Under the pieces are notes generated by a model. The model saw only the letters and a list, made by a program, of their open reading frames with translations. It was not told where the DNA came from and did no database searches. The position numbers were made by a program, and so were the translations under genes. A stretch of 64,000 nucleotides of DNA. Origin: Deuterostichococcus epilithicus. Lineage: Eukaryota > Chlorophyta > Trebouxiophyceae > Prasiolales > Stichococcaceae. Below are positions 12,129-23,722 of this stretch, piece by piece. How positions within the stretch are numbered: the first letter of the stretch is position 1; the number at the start of each line of letters is the position of its first letter. The DNA is taken from the NCBI GenBank assembly GCA_033439295.1, contig JAVTLE010000011.1, positions 124,082 through 188,081 of the forward strand, written 5' to 3'.

Positions 12129-13663
12129 GCGCACAAGTGCACATTTCCGCCCTGACATCCTGGGGGCGACATGCCATCGCAAAACAGCCGCCCCCCCACG
12201 AGCAACGACAAACTGGGCGAGCAGGCGGCCGCAGACCTGACGGCGGCGCCAGCCTCAGCCATCCCTTGGAAAAGGGCCACAGGCTGCCGCAACCAAGACT
12301 GAATACAAGAGCAAGGACGACGCCAGATCGTCATAGGCTGGCGCCCGGTGATGCGGCGGCGCGCGCCACAGGGGAAGAGCCACTCCTGTGGCGCCGCCGC
12401 CGCAACGCCAGCATCCCAGCCGCATCACTGCCAGGCGAACAGAGTCCCTCGAGAGACCGCGCATTGACACCTGTCAAAGGGGGCCGGCCGCTGCCAAGCC
12501 CAGCGGTCACTCGAGAGGCACCTGGCTTCCCGGTGAAATATTTTTTGCCGCCGAAGCAAGCGTGAGCACATCGCTACACAGGATATCGTTGAGTACCAGG
12601 CACTTCCTTGCGCCGTGGCTGAAAGGGACGGCAGGTCCACGACATGAGTGGGTGCTGCGCGTCAGATGACGCCGCTTGGCCAGGCTGCCAATTCTTTCGT
12701 ACGATGCATCAGGAAAGACATGGTTGTTCCTCTTGATTTTGGTATTTGGTTACCGTTCTACTCTTTTCGGGCAAATTGGACACAGTGAGGTCTGCAGGCG
12801 GTCGTCATGACCGCAGGCACTTGCGCACTTGCAATGACATTCTTATGCCCTCCAACGGTTCCACTGCAGCATTGCCTTGAGCAACGCCCTTCATTGGCTT
12901 CGCTGATTACCAGACGAAGTTCGGCGACAATGAAAGCACCCAGCAGACCTCCAGATACCTCCAGAAACCGACACCATGCCAGAAACACAACCACATACGG
13001 CGCCACATAGCTGCAACTCCACCAACAGATACCTTTCCCATCCGATGTCTCGCTGTACGTCCTTCCAGACGCCCGGCAGCGATGTTGCCGATTTGCTCAC
13101 TCTGATGTGGCAGCAAATTTCATCTAGCACGCCATGAGCAGCTGCCCTTCATAGGTCCTCCCACACATCATCCCATGGACCCAGCGCGCGGCAGCGCTGA
13201 TGCCTCCGGCGCAGCAGCTTCAGAGGCACTGCGCTGCAAGAGCAATTGCCCGGCGGCCTCCACCGGAGGTTGCAGAGGGGTGCTTTCCTCAGGCCAGCCG
13301 CCGTGCGGCGGTCCTGTGGCTGGCTCCGGCAGGCTGCGCACGCGGGGCATCGCCGCTGCCGTGGCTGGCTGCGGCGGCTGCGGCCGCGCAACCAAGTCCT
13401 TAAGCTCCAGCTCCAAGGAGGCTTCCCACCACTCCAGCGGCGCGGCGGGGTCACGTCCTGCAGCCGGGCCCTGTAGCAGCCCGCCGTGATGTGCTGGTGG
13501 CCAGGAGGCGGCGCAGGCAACTGCAGTGCAGGGAGGATTGAGGGTGTCGTCGTTCGGTGTGGCTGACAGGTCTCACCATCAAATGTTATGCCCTTCCGTC
13601 AGAACTTGTACTGCTACCATCTGGTTTTATCAACTCGACACAGCATCTCAAGCCTTGCATCAT
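12129..13663. other. Gene-poor interval between wall protein and SBP gene 1
   Basis: About 1.5 kb between the stop of the wall gene (+) and the stop of the first SBP gene (-), so both 3' flanks lie here. Open frames present are short, overlap each other on both strands and show no domain or splice logic. I see no RNA gene or repeat. Confidence 0.5.
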
Positions 13664-16370
13664 TCAATAACACTCGCCTGGGGGCTGCTGGTGTGGCAGT
13701 TGCAGATGCAGTGGCGCCTTCAGGATGCGCTGCGGCGACACGGCTGCTTCGCCGCCGCCGCCGCCGCTGACGCAGATCTCCATATCTTGGCTGAACCCTG
13801 CAGGCGCCTCTGCAGCTGGCCCCCACATCTGGCCGTGCTCGCTTTGCGACGGCGTGGGCGGCGGGGCGATGCGCTCGGGGAAGCCGCCCCAGTTGTGGCC
13901 CACCATGGGGTTGGCGGCAGATTGCGCCCCGCCGGCGGCAGAGCTGAGTTCCTCAGCGCCCATCTGGGTAGCGGCCGCCTGCACCGCCCAGTCAAAATCC
14001 TCCTGCCTGCCCTGCGGCGGGTGCTGCTGCAGGCTGGAGCCTGCCGACAGCGCTGCCGGCGGCAGGGAAGCGGCGCTCAGGTCCCATGCCGGCAGCAGCG
14101 CCCAACACTGCTGNGGCGCAGGCTGGCCCCAAGCGGAGGCGGCCGCAGCGGCTGCGGCAGCAACGGCGGGGAACTGCAGAGCTGCGGCTGCGAGCTGCAC
14201 TTGAAAGTCAGGCTCTGATGCTGCTGCCGGCTGGGAAGCCGTCCACTGCGGCTGCGGCGGCGGCGACGGCTGGACGAGGAGGCCCGTGTGCTGCAGCAGC
14301 GCGCTGCCCCAAGCGGGATGCTGCCGCTGCTGCTGCAGCGACGGCACCGGTGATGACGGCACCTGCGGCTCGTCAAACACCTGTGACGGCTCCGCCGGCA
14401 GGTGCGCCCAAGCATGGCCTGGCGGCGGCATCGCCGGCGACGCTGGTCTCAACGTTGCAGGTGCTGGGAAGGCGCTCAAGCCTGCCGGCATCACGGCCGG
14501 CCGCGGCTGTGGTGCCATTGCTGGCAGGTGCGCCCAGGGGCGGTGGAGTAACGACGCGGCGATTGCGGGCGCCACCTCAGCCGTTGCGGTGCTCTCCCAG
14601 GATGCCGACGATGCCGCTGTGAGGGAGCTGTGTGCCTCCGGTGCTGAGCCGAACAAGCCCACCCTCGCGAATTCGACGGGCGCTTTGGTGTCGGCCGGCG
14701 CGGTGGGGGCAGGGGCGGCAGGCGTCTCTGCTGCCGGCGCAAGCACCGCCCTGCCGCCCGCTGGTGCGTCAGGGGAGCCAGGCCATTTCGGGGCGGCCTT
14801 GGCGGGCGCCGCAGGGTGGGGTGCCGAGCGCCTTCCCCGCGGCACGGCAGCGAAGGACGCAAGGTCCCTGGGGGAGGGGCCAGCGTTCGGCGGGCTGCTG
14901 GACACCCGCTGCCGTGGCCGCTGTGCCGCAGCAGCGTCGGGGCTCTTGCCGGCGCTGCTGGCAGCCTTGGCTGACGCCGGCGGCAGCGGCGACAGCGCCT
15001 CGGGGACGATGATGGTAGAGGGGAGGTCACCGCTGCAGCTGCGGGTGGCCTTGCGAGTCGCCATGATGGGCGGCAATGGCAGGGTGCTACCATCTGCAGC
15101 GGCTGCATCCGCTCGCTTGCGTCGCTTGCTGTTGTGCCACTGCAGCCGTGCCCGGCAGGTCCTGCAGGGTTTTGACACAACGTGATGAGAAACGAAACTG
15201 GCATACTTGACTGTAGAGCAACCTGTACACGTTTGAAGACAGCTGCAATTCAATGCGCGGCAAGCCCCGCGGCAAACTCTGTCACAACATGTCATCACTC
15301 TCGCAACACACGTCATATCCGGCAGGCATGGCCCAACGCGCACCACCATGTGCAGTGCTCAGCGCTCTCACGCGGAGTCTGCAGCGAGGCGACTGTTGCA
15401 GGTCATGAGAGGAGCCCTCACCTCTTGTCGGCGTCAAAATCGGCGATGGGGTGGAACACGCTGCACTGCTGGCAGTAGCGGCGCTCGCTCCCTGGTTCGC
15501 CCACCTGCAGCATGACGTGTGATTGATATGTGATAGGACAGGGGATCTGCCACGACGGCACATGTCCATTCAAGATGAGCCCTGTCCTACCAACTGTAGC
15601 GCCTTCTCAGTGTGTCTGGGTCAAGCACACTCCTACTGATAATTACAGTTGCTGCCAGCGCTAGCGGCGTCAGGCATGTGCAGCAGGAACAACAGTGCTA
15701 CGGCAGCTGCCTAGCAGTATGCAGAGTCAGCGCGATGCACCTCGCGAGCGGTGGCGTGGTGGCGGCACACCCTGTAGCGCCTATAGTACTCCTTCTCCCG
15801 CACCAGATCCCGCCCGCAGCTTGGCACCTGCTCCAGAGGGCGCAGGTATACGTGTAATCGTGGACACAGTTCAAAGCATGTCTTGCTGCTTGTGGCCCGC
15901 CTGCAAGTTACACTGCCCGCTACTGGTGGAAGCAGTGGGTGCACGGGTATCTGTTCTTGCACATGAGGCTGCCAACAAAGTGCTGCTGGATACTGCACCT
16001 GGCAGACGTAGGGCGTGTTCTTGCGGGAGAAGCCGGGAAGAGGAAACTCCCGCTCGCCACCGCCGCCGCCGTCGCTGTTGCCCTGCTTGGCCGCAGCGCT
16101 TGGCGTGTTAACCACACCGGCGGCGGCAGGACTGCCCGCCGACCTTGCCAACAACGGTTGAGGCGGCGCCATGCTGACAGCATCTTGCCGCCGCGCCGCG
16201 GCAGTGGGCGACGCGGAATGGCTGCTGCTGCTCGAGGACTCGCCGGGGGACGACATGGGGCTGCTGGCGTGGCCGCCAGCCGCCGCCTCGATGGTGCTGG
16301 CGCCTGTAAATGTGGCATTCAGTTGCTTGAGCGCACTGATGGTGTGCTCGTCGGTCAGGATGGCGCGCAT
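13664..16370 (-). CDS. SBP-domain transcription factor, gene 1
   Basis: Exons on the minus strand: 16370-15999, 15827-15741, 15504-15422, 15161-13664. Phases 0,0,2 close and give 679 aa from the ATG at 16370; an upstream exon cannot be excluded. The joined SBP domain begins CQVPSCGRDL, continues YRVCRHH, then YCQQCSVFH, and ends FDADKRTC with the nuclear-localisation segment HNSKRRKR. Both zinc sites are complete: C-x4-C-x16-C-x2-H and C-x2-C-x3-H-x11-C. SBP proteins bind GTAC-core promoter sites in plants and algae; the copper regulator CRR1 of Chlamydomonas is one. The long C-terminal exon is low-complexity Ala/Pro/Gln, typical of activation regions, with no ankyrin repeats seen. It is a tandem paralogue of the next gene. 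Target genes are unknown. One N at 14114. Confidence 0.9.
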
Positions 16371-18067
16371 GCCATAATCTGAGATGTGCTGTGGCAGTGG
16401 CTTTTTGGTTAAGATCTGAGCTTCTGGCAAGTGCGGCACCGCCTCCAGTGATGAATGACAGCAGACGGCCTTCGTGCAGCACCTGATGTCGACGCGCTTG
16501 GCGGTCCGGCGGAGAAAGGCTGCCCAGGAGCAAGCTGCAGAGACGCAGTGCTGCCGTGCCCCTGTCGCGACGGCGGCTCGCTGCGCGCTTCCATTGAGTG
16601 TTGCCGGAAACTGTGTCCTTGATGGCGTCGCGAGCCTGCGTGACATCGCAATGGCCACGACGGTCGACGACCGGGCAAGATGTTACGACTACGGTCCTGA
16701 GCGGTCAGCAGCGTGAGAGCGGCTGCTGGACCTGGCGCTTCTCCCAGACGGGGCCGAGAGCTAACTAAAGGCATGAAGCCGGCTGTCGAGGCCGCGCGTG
16801 AAACGTGCTGCCAGCGTACCGTGGGCCACATGACCTGGGCCGTGTGTCTTGTCATGTAGTCCAAACCCCGCGGGCCAGCCTCTCCTTCGGCTGATCTGAG
16901 CTCTATGCTTTGTTTTGTGCCGCTGTGCCGTCTCACCAGCTCCAGCACACACGGGACTGTCGCTGTACTGCGGCTTCACCGCTGCCAGCCCTAATGGCTG
17001 CATCAAGCAGAAACGACGAGACATCGCCAGCAAGGCCCCTTGATGGTCTACATAAGGCTTTTGTGCCGGGCGCCAGGCGGCAGGAGGCCACCACGGCACA
17101 CGTACCTCGAAAATGTCCTGTGCCGTCGTTTCTGGCCGTCTTCGCAGCTCCCCTTCCCGGCCGCTCCGCTTCCTTCTGTCAGCTGCTGGTGCCGTGAAAT
17201 CCTGCTTTGCGGGGCTTCCGCGGGGTATGCAGCGCCGCCTGGAAGACCTGCGCCGGATCTCCGAAGGAACTAGCAACCAGGGGGACGAGGAAGGTGAAAG
17301 GATTCATTCATCTTTCCTCCCTCGAGCGCGAATTTGCCGGGAGTTGCGATTGAGATCTTGACAGGCCGCACATGACGGTGAACGGTGTGCCCTGTGCGGC
17401 TGTGCCGCAGTACATTTTCCCGAGCGCTCCGGACGAGGTTGCGAGAGCAGAGGCAGCTTATGCATAGGACTCAGTTCGAGGAGTGTGTCGAGGGGCGAGC
17501 GGTGAAGCTGGCAACTAAGCGCCTTGTCAACGCACATTTTGTTTGCTTGGCGGCGTGGGCGGCCCGATACTTACATGGGGCAACATGATCACGGTATGGG
17601 CAGCGCAAATCCACATGAGTCAAATCCACAGTACACAATACCCTAGATAGTTCAATGCTAACGTGCTGCAGTTGAAACGGTACTGCGCAACCGTGCCGCC
17701 GGCGGCATGCGTCATTGGAGAAGCATCAGCACGCCGCCAACGCCACGCAGCACAGCAGCATGATAATGCAATTTTAGCTGTCAATGCCGAAAAGAGAATC
17801 CAACTCATGAGCCTACCTCATCTTGGCATGGAAGCTGGCACTTATGCGGAGCCAACAAGCCTGGCTGCAGTGTGTTCACCAATGTGAGGATCATCCGATT
17901 CACGGCTGCCACCTTGTCGTGGCAGCAGCCCGAACACCCCATTCTGCACCGCCAGACGGCGCCAATCCCTCCTTCAAGTATGTCCGGCTCTCGTCACCTC
18001 CCGTCCTCGCTAGAGCTGTATCCGCGCGCCCAGCAACAGCACATGCCCCTCCACTTGAGGGCCCGCC
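16371..18067. other. Interval between the two SBP genes
   Basis: About 1.7 kb holding the presumed promoter and 5' leader of SBP gene 1 and the 3' flank of SBP gene 2, both on the minus strand. The frames seen here are mutually overlapping and look non-coding. An upstream exon of SBP gene 1 could hide here. Confidence 0.4.
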
Positions 18068-21000
18068 TCACAGCAGCCGCGGCGACGGGCCAAACAGCTG
18101 CTCCCAAGGGTCGTCCGGCATGTCGCCGGTGCCGACGTCGTCAGCACCGCCATGCCGCCTCGCCGCGCCAGCGCTGCGGCCGCCGTCGGGCGGCCCGCCG
18201 GCCAGCAGCGCCGCCTGTGCGCCCTCCAGGCTGTCTAAAACCAGCTCCGCCAGCTCAGGGTTCAGGACCCCCACATGGCCCATCATGCCCTCGGGCGGCT
18301 CCGGCAGCGGCGCGTACGCCGAGGCGGCCCGCACCAGATGCGAGGGGTCCGGCGCCGGCGGCGCCGCAGCCTCGCCGGGATGCCGCCACTGTCCGCCGCC
18401 CATTGCCTGAAAGCCGCCGCCGCCGCCGGGCCCTGTCGCCGGCGCGGCGGACGCCATGATGTCCGATGGCAGCACCTCCGGGACGCTGGCGCCGCGGGCG
18501 AGGTCGAGGTTGCGGCGCGAGAGGCGTCGGTCCAGTGACGACAGCGGGCCGATTGCAGCGAGGCTGCGACCTGCAAAGCCGTCCGCCGCGGCAGGCAGCT
18601 CGCCGTGCACAGCAACCAGCCCGCCCTGCTGCGGGCTGGGCTCTTGGCTCTGCACAGCAAGCGGTCTGCCGCGCGTGGCAAACGGCGACTCGGCCTGCAT
18701 GGCGGGTGGCACTGGCCCGTGCACAACGTCCATAGGTCCCGGGCCCAGCAGCGGGTCGCTGCCCGGCAGCGGCGCCGGCCATTGCTCGACTGCGCAGCAT
18801 GGCGGGGCTAGGTAAGGTGCGGGTGGTGTGAAAAGACAATACCAGTCTCACTACCGAAGACGCAATACAGTGCTCGAAGGTCGCTGGCAAGCCCAGGAAG
18901 GTGAATCTGGCAGGTGCCGGCTGAAGCAGGACGCCCTCTGTGCAGGCGGTCAGAGAGGCAGCCCGCAGCGTGCTCACCTGTAAACCTGTGCAGCGCCTCC
19001 TGTTGGAACATCTGTGCCCCCTGCGGCGCCCAGGCCTGCGGCTGGGTGCCAGGGGCGCCGCCCGTCAACGGCGCAGGTGTGTCGACGGGCTGTCCCCAGC
19101 CAGCTGGTGGCGCAGGTGCTGCACCGCCATAGGGCGTGCTGTGAACCTGGGGCACCACGGCATGCTTCTGGGCGTAGGCCTCCGGTGCAGAGATGGAGTG
19201 CAGGCTGCGGTACTGGTTGAACGGTAGGCCGCTGTGCTGCGGCGGCGGCGCAGCGGCGGCGGGCGGCGCGGCGGCGGCGGCGGGCNGCTGCTGCATGCGC
19301 CGCTGCAGGTCCGCAAAGTACTCTGCTGGCAGGTCAGCGAAAGTGGGGTCCTCCATCGACGCCGCCCGGAGCAGCGGCGCCGGCAGCTCGCTGCTGGGCA
19401 CGCCCTGCGCTGGCGCCGCCAGCTGCCGGCGGCCGAGACCAGCGGCGGCGGCGCCCACCTGAGCAGCCGACGTCAGGTTGCCGAGCCCGAACTCGCTGTG
19501 AGGGTACGCCGGCTGCCGCTGCGGGTACGCCGGCTGAAGCGCAGGGCCCCAGGAGGCGGGCCGCGCCGCCACGGCGCCGCTGAAGCCGCCAGGCGGCTGC
19601 ATGCGCTGCTGACGGACGAGCGAGATGGCCGTGTTAATGTGCCCCGAGCTGGCGAGGGAGTCGAGGCCTGCATCGGCCCCGGCGCCGGCGCCGCTGCCGA
19701 GCTGCAGAGGCCCCGCAGCGCTGGCGGCCGGCGGCCATGACGCCGAGGCGGTGTTGCCGGCAAAGGCCTGCATCTGGCGCCGCTCGCGGATTTCGGAGGC
19801 GGTGGCGCTGTGCCGCCCGACATGGGGCCCACTGTGCGGGCCGCCCATAGTGAACTGCGGCAGCTCCGCGGCAAAGCTGGGCGTGAAGGGGTTGGGCAGG
19901 TCGCCGGCGGCGGCGGTGCCAGAGCCGCCACTGCTGGCGTAGGCCGGCATTGATGGCGAGAAGGGCGGCATTGCGTAGGCGCTGGGCTGCGCCAGCACAG
20001 CGCCGGCGCTGCCGCCGCCATGAAGCTGCGCCGGCGCCGGCCGCGCAATGGCGGCGCCGAGCATGCCATAGCCGATCGCCGGTGGCCGGCTGCCGGCGGC
20101 GACGCGTCGCGATGTGACCTGCCGGCTGGCCTCCAGCAGCGCAAGGGACGCCGCCTCGCGCGACAGCGGCTCGCCTTGCTCGCTGCCGGTGGACTCGTAG
20201 GATGCCGAATCGCTGCTGTCGGGACCGGCCAGGCGGCGCTGATACTGCGGCGCGGCGAGGCGGCGGTCGGCGGCGGCCAAAGCCGGCGCCGTTGCCGCCG
20301 CAGCCTGATGCAGCGACGGCGAGCGCGGGCTGCTGCCGCCGAGGAAGCGCGCCGCCCGGCGCGGCTGGCGGGCGGCCGCTGCGCTGGCACCATTGCCGGC
20401 GGCCCCGGCGGCNGCGCCGCCNGTNGCCAGCGCGCTGCCGGCCGGCGTGCGGCCGCCTGCAGAGTGGCTGGACACTGAGGTGGGGGCGGGGGGCCCCGCC
20501 TCACCGGCGGCACGGGTGGCGCCGGCGCCGCGACTCGCGGGCGCCGGCGGCGCGGGAGGAGCGGCCGCTGGGCGTCGCTGAATCCGACGGGCCCTCTCCG
20601 CCGTCACCGCCGTGCGCATGGCCCGTGCGCGCGATGGCAGCGTCAGCAGGCGGCTGCCACAGGGGGCCTGGCTCGGCGGCGGCGGAGTCAGCCACGCGCT
20701 TGCGGCGGCGGCTGTTGTGGTCCACCAGCCGGTCACGGCACGTCCTTCGGCAGGCAGTGCATCGATGTTGTCAATGTCAGGTCAGGAGGGATTTTTGTGT
20801 TTCCCAAACGCTGAAGAACTGGCGAGTTGTGAAGGCATTGGGGTTGATGTTCGCAGTGCAGTGGGGTTGGTGGACGCACGGCTGGCGCTCTGCGGCTGGT
20901 TTGGAATTCCATATCTTCCCCTGCAGCAGCGATGTGTAGGGAGCTCACCGCTTGATGTCGTCGAAGTAGTCCAAGGCGTGGAAGCGGCTGCACTGCTGGC

Positions 21001-21882
21001 AGTAGCGCTGCCGCGAGCCATCGCCCATGTCGACCTGCAGCGACAGCTTCGCATCAGAACGGCTGGCTTACGAGTGACAAAAATCCCATGCCACGCGTGC
21101 TTATTGCTGGCAGCTGGTGCAGGATACACGACACCGTTGCACAGCAGCAACAGCAGGCGAGACTGGGTGTGTGCTGCCGTGTCCCCTCTCTGAGCGTCCT
21201 GACGCCCGCAATGCTGTCCTCTGCTAGGACAGGCGGAAGGGACGATTCAGGGTAATGTCCAGCCTGAGTGTCGTCAGCGCACCTCGCGCGCGTTAGAGTG
21301 ACTGCGGCACACCCTGTAGCGCTTGAAGTACTCCTTGTCACGGGTCAAGTCGCGGCCGCAGCTGGGCACCTGCACAACAGCGGCGCGGCCCTTGATGTGC
21401 TTTGGGTGCTGGTAGCTGCCGCAGCGAGCAGGCTTCTGCAAGTGAGCTAGAAATGCACCAGGATTGCTGTAAAGCACATCAAGGCTGCTGCTGCCGCAGA
21501 AAACCAGCAGACAACGTGCCGCGGCCAGGGGAGCGGAGGGTCCATGACAGCACTGCACGAGGCAGGCTCACATGGATGAAACGCAGCAAAGCTGCCTGCG
21601 TGGCGACGTCACCTGGCAGATCACTGGCAGGCGGCGGTGTCCCTCCGGCGGGCCGCGGCCGGGCCCTCGCTGCGCCTGGGGGACGGCAGCAGCTGTGGCA
21701 GCAGCACCGGCGGCGCTGCGGAATGCAGCGCCAGGCGCCGGCAAGACGTTCCCAAAGGTCGGCGGCAAAAATTCAGCGGGGAGGTAGCCGGCGGCGCCGC
21801 TGATGGACAGCGCTGGGCTGCCGGCGCCGCTGCTGCTGGCTCCCGACCGGCTGCCTGCGCGGTTGCCGCCAATGGCAGAATG
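18068..21882 (-). CDS. SBP-domain transcription factor, gene 2 (5' end unresolved)
   Basis: Exons on the minus strand: up to 21882-21613 (open at its 5' side), 21369-21283, 21034-20949, 20744-18978, 18807-18068 (stop TGA). The SBP domain reads VICQVPSCGRDL, YRVCRSHSNARE, YCQQCSRFH, FDDIKRTC and HNSRRRKR; all eight zinc ligands are present. The first two SBP exon borders match gene 1 exactly (an 87-nt exon in both; phases 0,0,2), so the genes are duplicates. The C-terminal half is Ala/Gln/Pro-rich, with LPNPFTPSF and FADLPAEYFADLQRRMQQ, and the last exon has a negatively charged leucine segment (NPELAELVLDSLEGAQ). The frame of the HNSRRRKR segment and of the long downstream part differ by one, with the switch between about 20,560 and 20,700; a consensus error is likely. 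A possible 5' exon lies at 21952-22250. Confidence 0.85.
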
Positions 21883-23722
21883 TCAGGCATTACAGGCTCT
21901 ATGTCAGCTCGCTTTGATGCTGGTGAGGGCGCTGATATGCGGCACCTTCAATCAACACAACAGGACAAAGGCAGCACCGCCGGCACATGTGTGAGCAGTC
22001 GGCGCAGGGGCGGGCGCAGGACAACTAGCGAATGCGCATCCTGCCGCACCTGCGGTGGCAGGCCCGGCGTTTGACGACGTGAAGCCGCTGCTGCTGCCGC
22101 CGCCACCGCCGGCGCCAGGCACTATCTGGTCCCCTGCGCCAGTTCCGGGTCGCATGGTGCCGCCGTCAGTGTCTGCGGGCGCGACGTCGTCAGCCGCGGG
22201 GATGTTGAGGACGTTTGCAGTGGCCGCTGGGCAGTCGCTTTGGTAAGCCTGCACATGCACAAAGGCGGGCGTCACAGCATGCTCATCACACCTTGATGGA
22301 GGGTCGATCATCCGGCAAGGTCGTTCGTGGGGCTGCTGATACTGTCGCTCCCAAATGCCTGCAAGTCTACAACCTGCATGATGTGTCTGTGGTCACCCCG
22401 CACGCTGCCTACTGACCGACCTCCTCGCCTGCATGGGCGAGTTCACGACAGCGGCCCCGCACGGTTGCGACAAAAAGGTGTACGGCGGACAGGGTACTGC
22501 ATTCTCGAGGATGCCGCGACCATCGAAGCCAAAATGCGGATGCAAGCAACCGGTGGGCAGAAACCACGTGAGACTGCCAGAGCTGCAGCTGCTAGCCCGT
22601 CAACCCGCCACGAATGTCGACGTTTGTGCGCCGGGGCCCTCCGAACGCACGGGATTGAAAAGAGGCAGCAGCATTTTCGACGGGCCTTGACCGTCATCGG
22701 ATGGCACAAAATGCGATGCGCAAAGGCACCACGCAGCCGCCGGACCTGCGGCTGCCACAGTGCGAACGATGGAGATCGCCCCTGAACCTGCCTTTTGACA
22801 GCTGTGCAACCAGCGAGCGCTGCACCAGCTAGGCTGTGCGCTGGCCCAGGCGACGGATAGATTATAAGTTGGACGGATGCGTCGCGGCAGTGAGATCCAG
22901 AAAGGCCCACCTGCACCGCCGCTGCACGCGAGCGCTTCGCAGGTTTGCGGGCTGAGGTGCGCGAGTGTGCCCACCCAAGGCCGGATCCAGGCTTTTCAAA
23001 GGCATGCTGTTCAACATAGATCAGGCGATGCGGCGGACGCTTCGCGCCCGCCTAATGACCCGAATGACTCGGCAGGGCCTCAGCCATGGCCCCACCTGAG
23101 CGATGCCGTACAGTTATCCACCGCACGTCAAGCCGTAAACCCTGATCATGCAGTACTGCATCCTCCTTTCCTGGATGGCGAGAGGCTGCGCGCAATGCAA
23201 AAGATGAGGCATCGTGCCCCTCTGCAGGCGCCTCGCAGGTGCCTGTGGCGATGCACCAGCTTGTCATGGCGCTCGTCTTGCTGATGGAGTCTTGCGGGGC
23301 TGAGGCAAAAAGGGTAATACCCGCTGGGCGCTTTGAAGTTCAAGAGCACGGAGGTTTGCCGTCAGCACTGAGCTGACGTCAACGATCGGAGGTCCACCGC
23401 GTTGAGTGTTGCTTACTACATTTGACTACATTGTGAGGATAGGCAGGAGTACCTCGCTGTTGCTGCGTGCCTCGGGCTTCATGTCTTACGCCTGGCGGCT
23501 GCGGCTGTGTGGTGCCGCCGACCAAACACCAATAATGCACGGCATCTGGCAAGCTCGCAGTTCATCCAGTTTGATCTGACAGAGATCTGCTGTGGAGAAG
23601 CCTGTGCGCTGCCCGAGCACCTGAAGCGCCTGGCCAGAGAGCGCTCGTCCACAAACCGCAAACTCCTGTGACGTCGATTTCCTACCGCTACCAGGTACCC
23701 AACTGCTGGCCTGCTGGGACCG
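21883..23722. other. Interval upstream of SBP gene 2
   Basis: Contains a Gly/Ser/Ala-rich minus-strand open frame at about 21952-22250 (includes ADDVAPADTDGG) that could be the first exon of SBP gene 2, although no start and donor pair was fixed. From 22,312 to 23,722 I see no supported gene, RNA or repeat. Confidence 0.35.

Noticed and set aside
12129-13663. Several 60-140 aa open frames between the wall gene and SBP gene 1
   Set aside because: High GC makes stop-free frames common; none has splice partners, domain motifs or a consistent composition.
18255-18977. Overlapping minus-strand frames within the last SBP gene 2 exon
   Set aside because: Only the 18068-18807 frame joins the upstream exon in phase at a proper acceptor.
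22443-22916. 157-aa minus-strand frame
   Set aside because: No domain, low-complexity mixture of Cys/Arg/Ala typical of random GC-rich sequence, and it overlaps similar frames on the plus strand.
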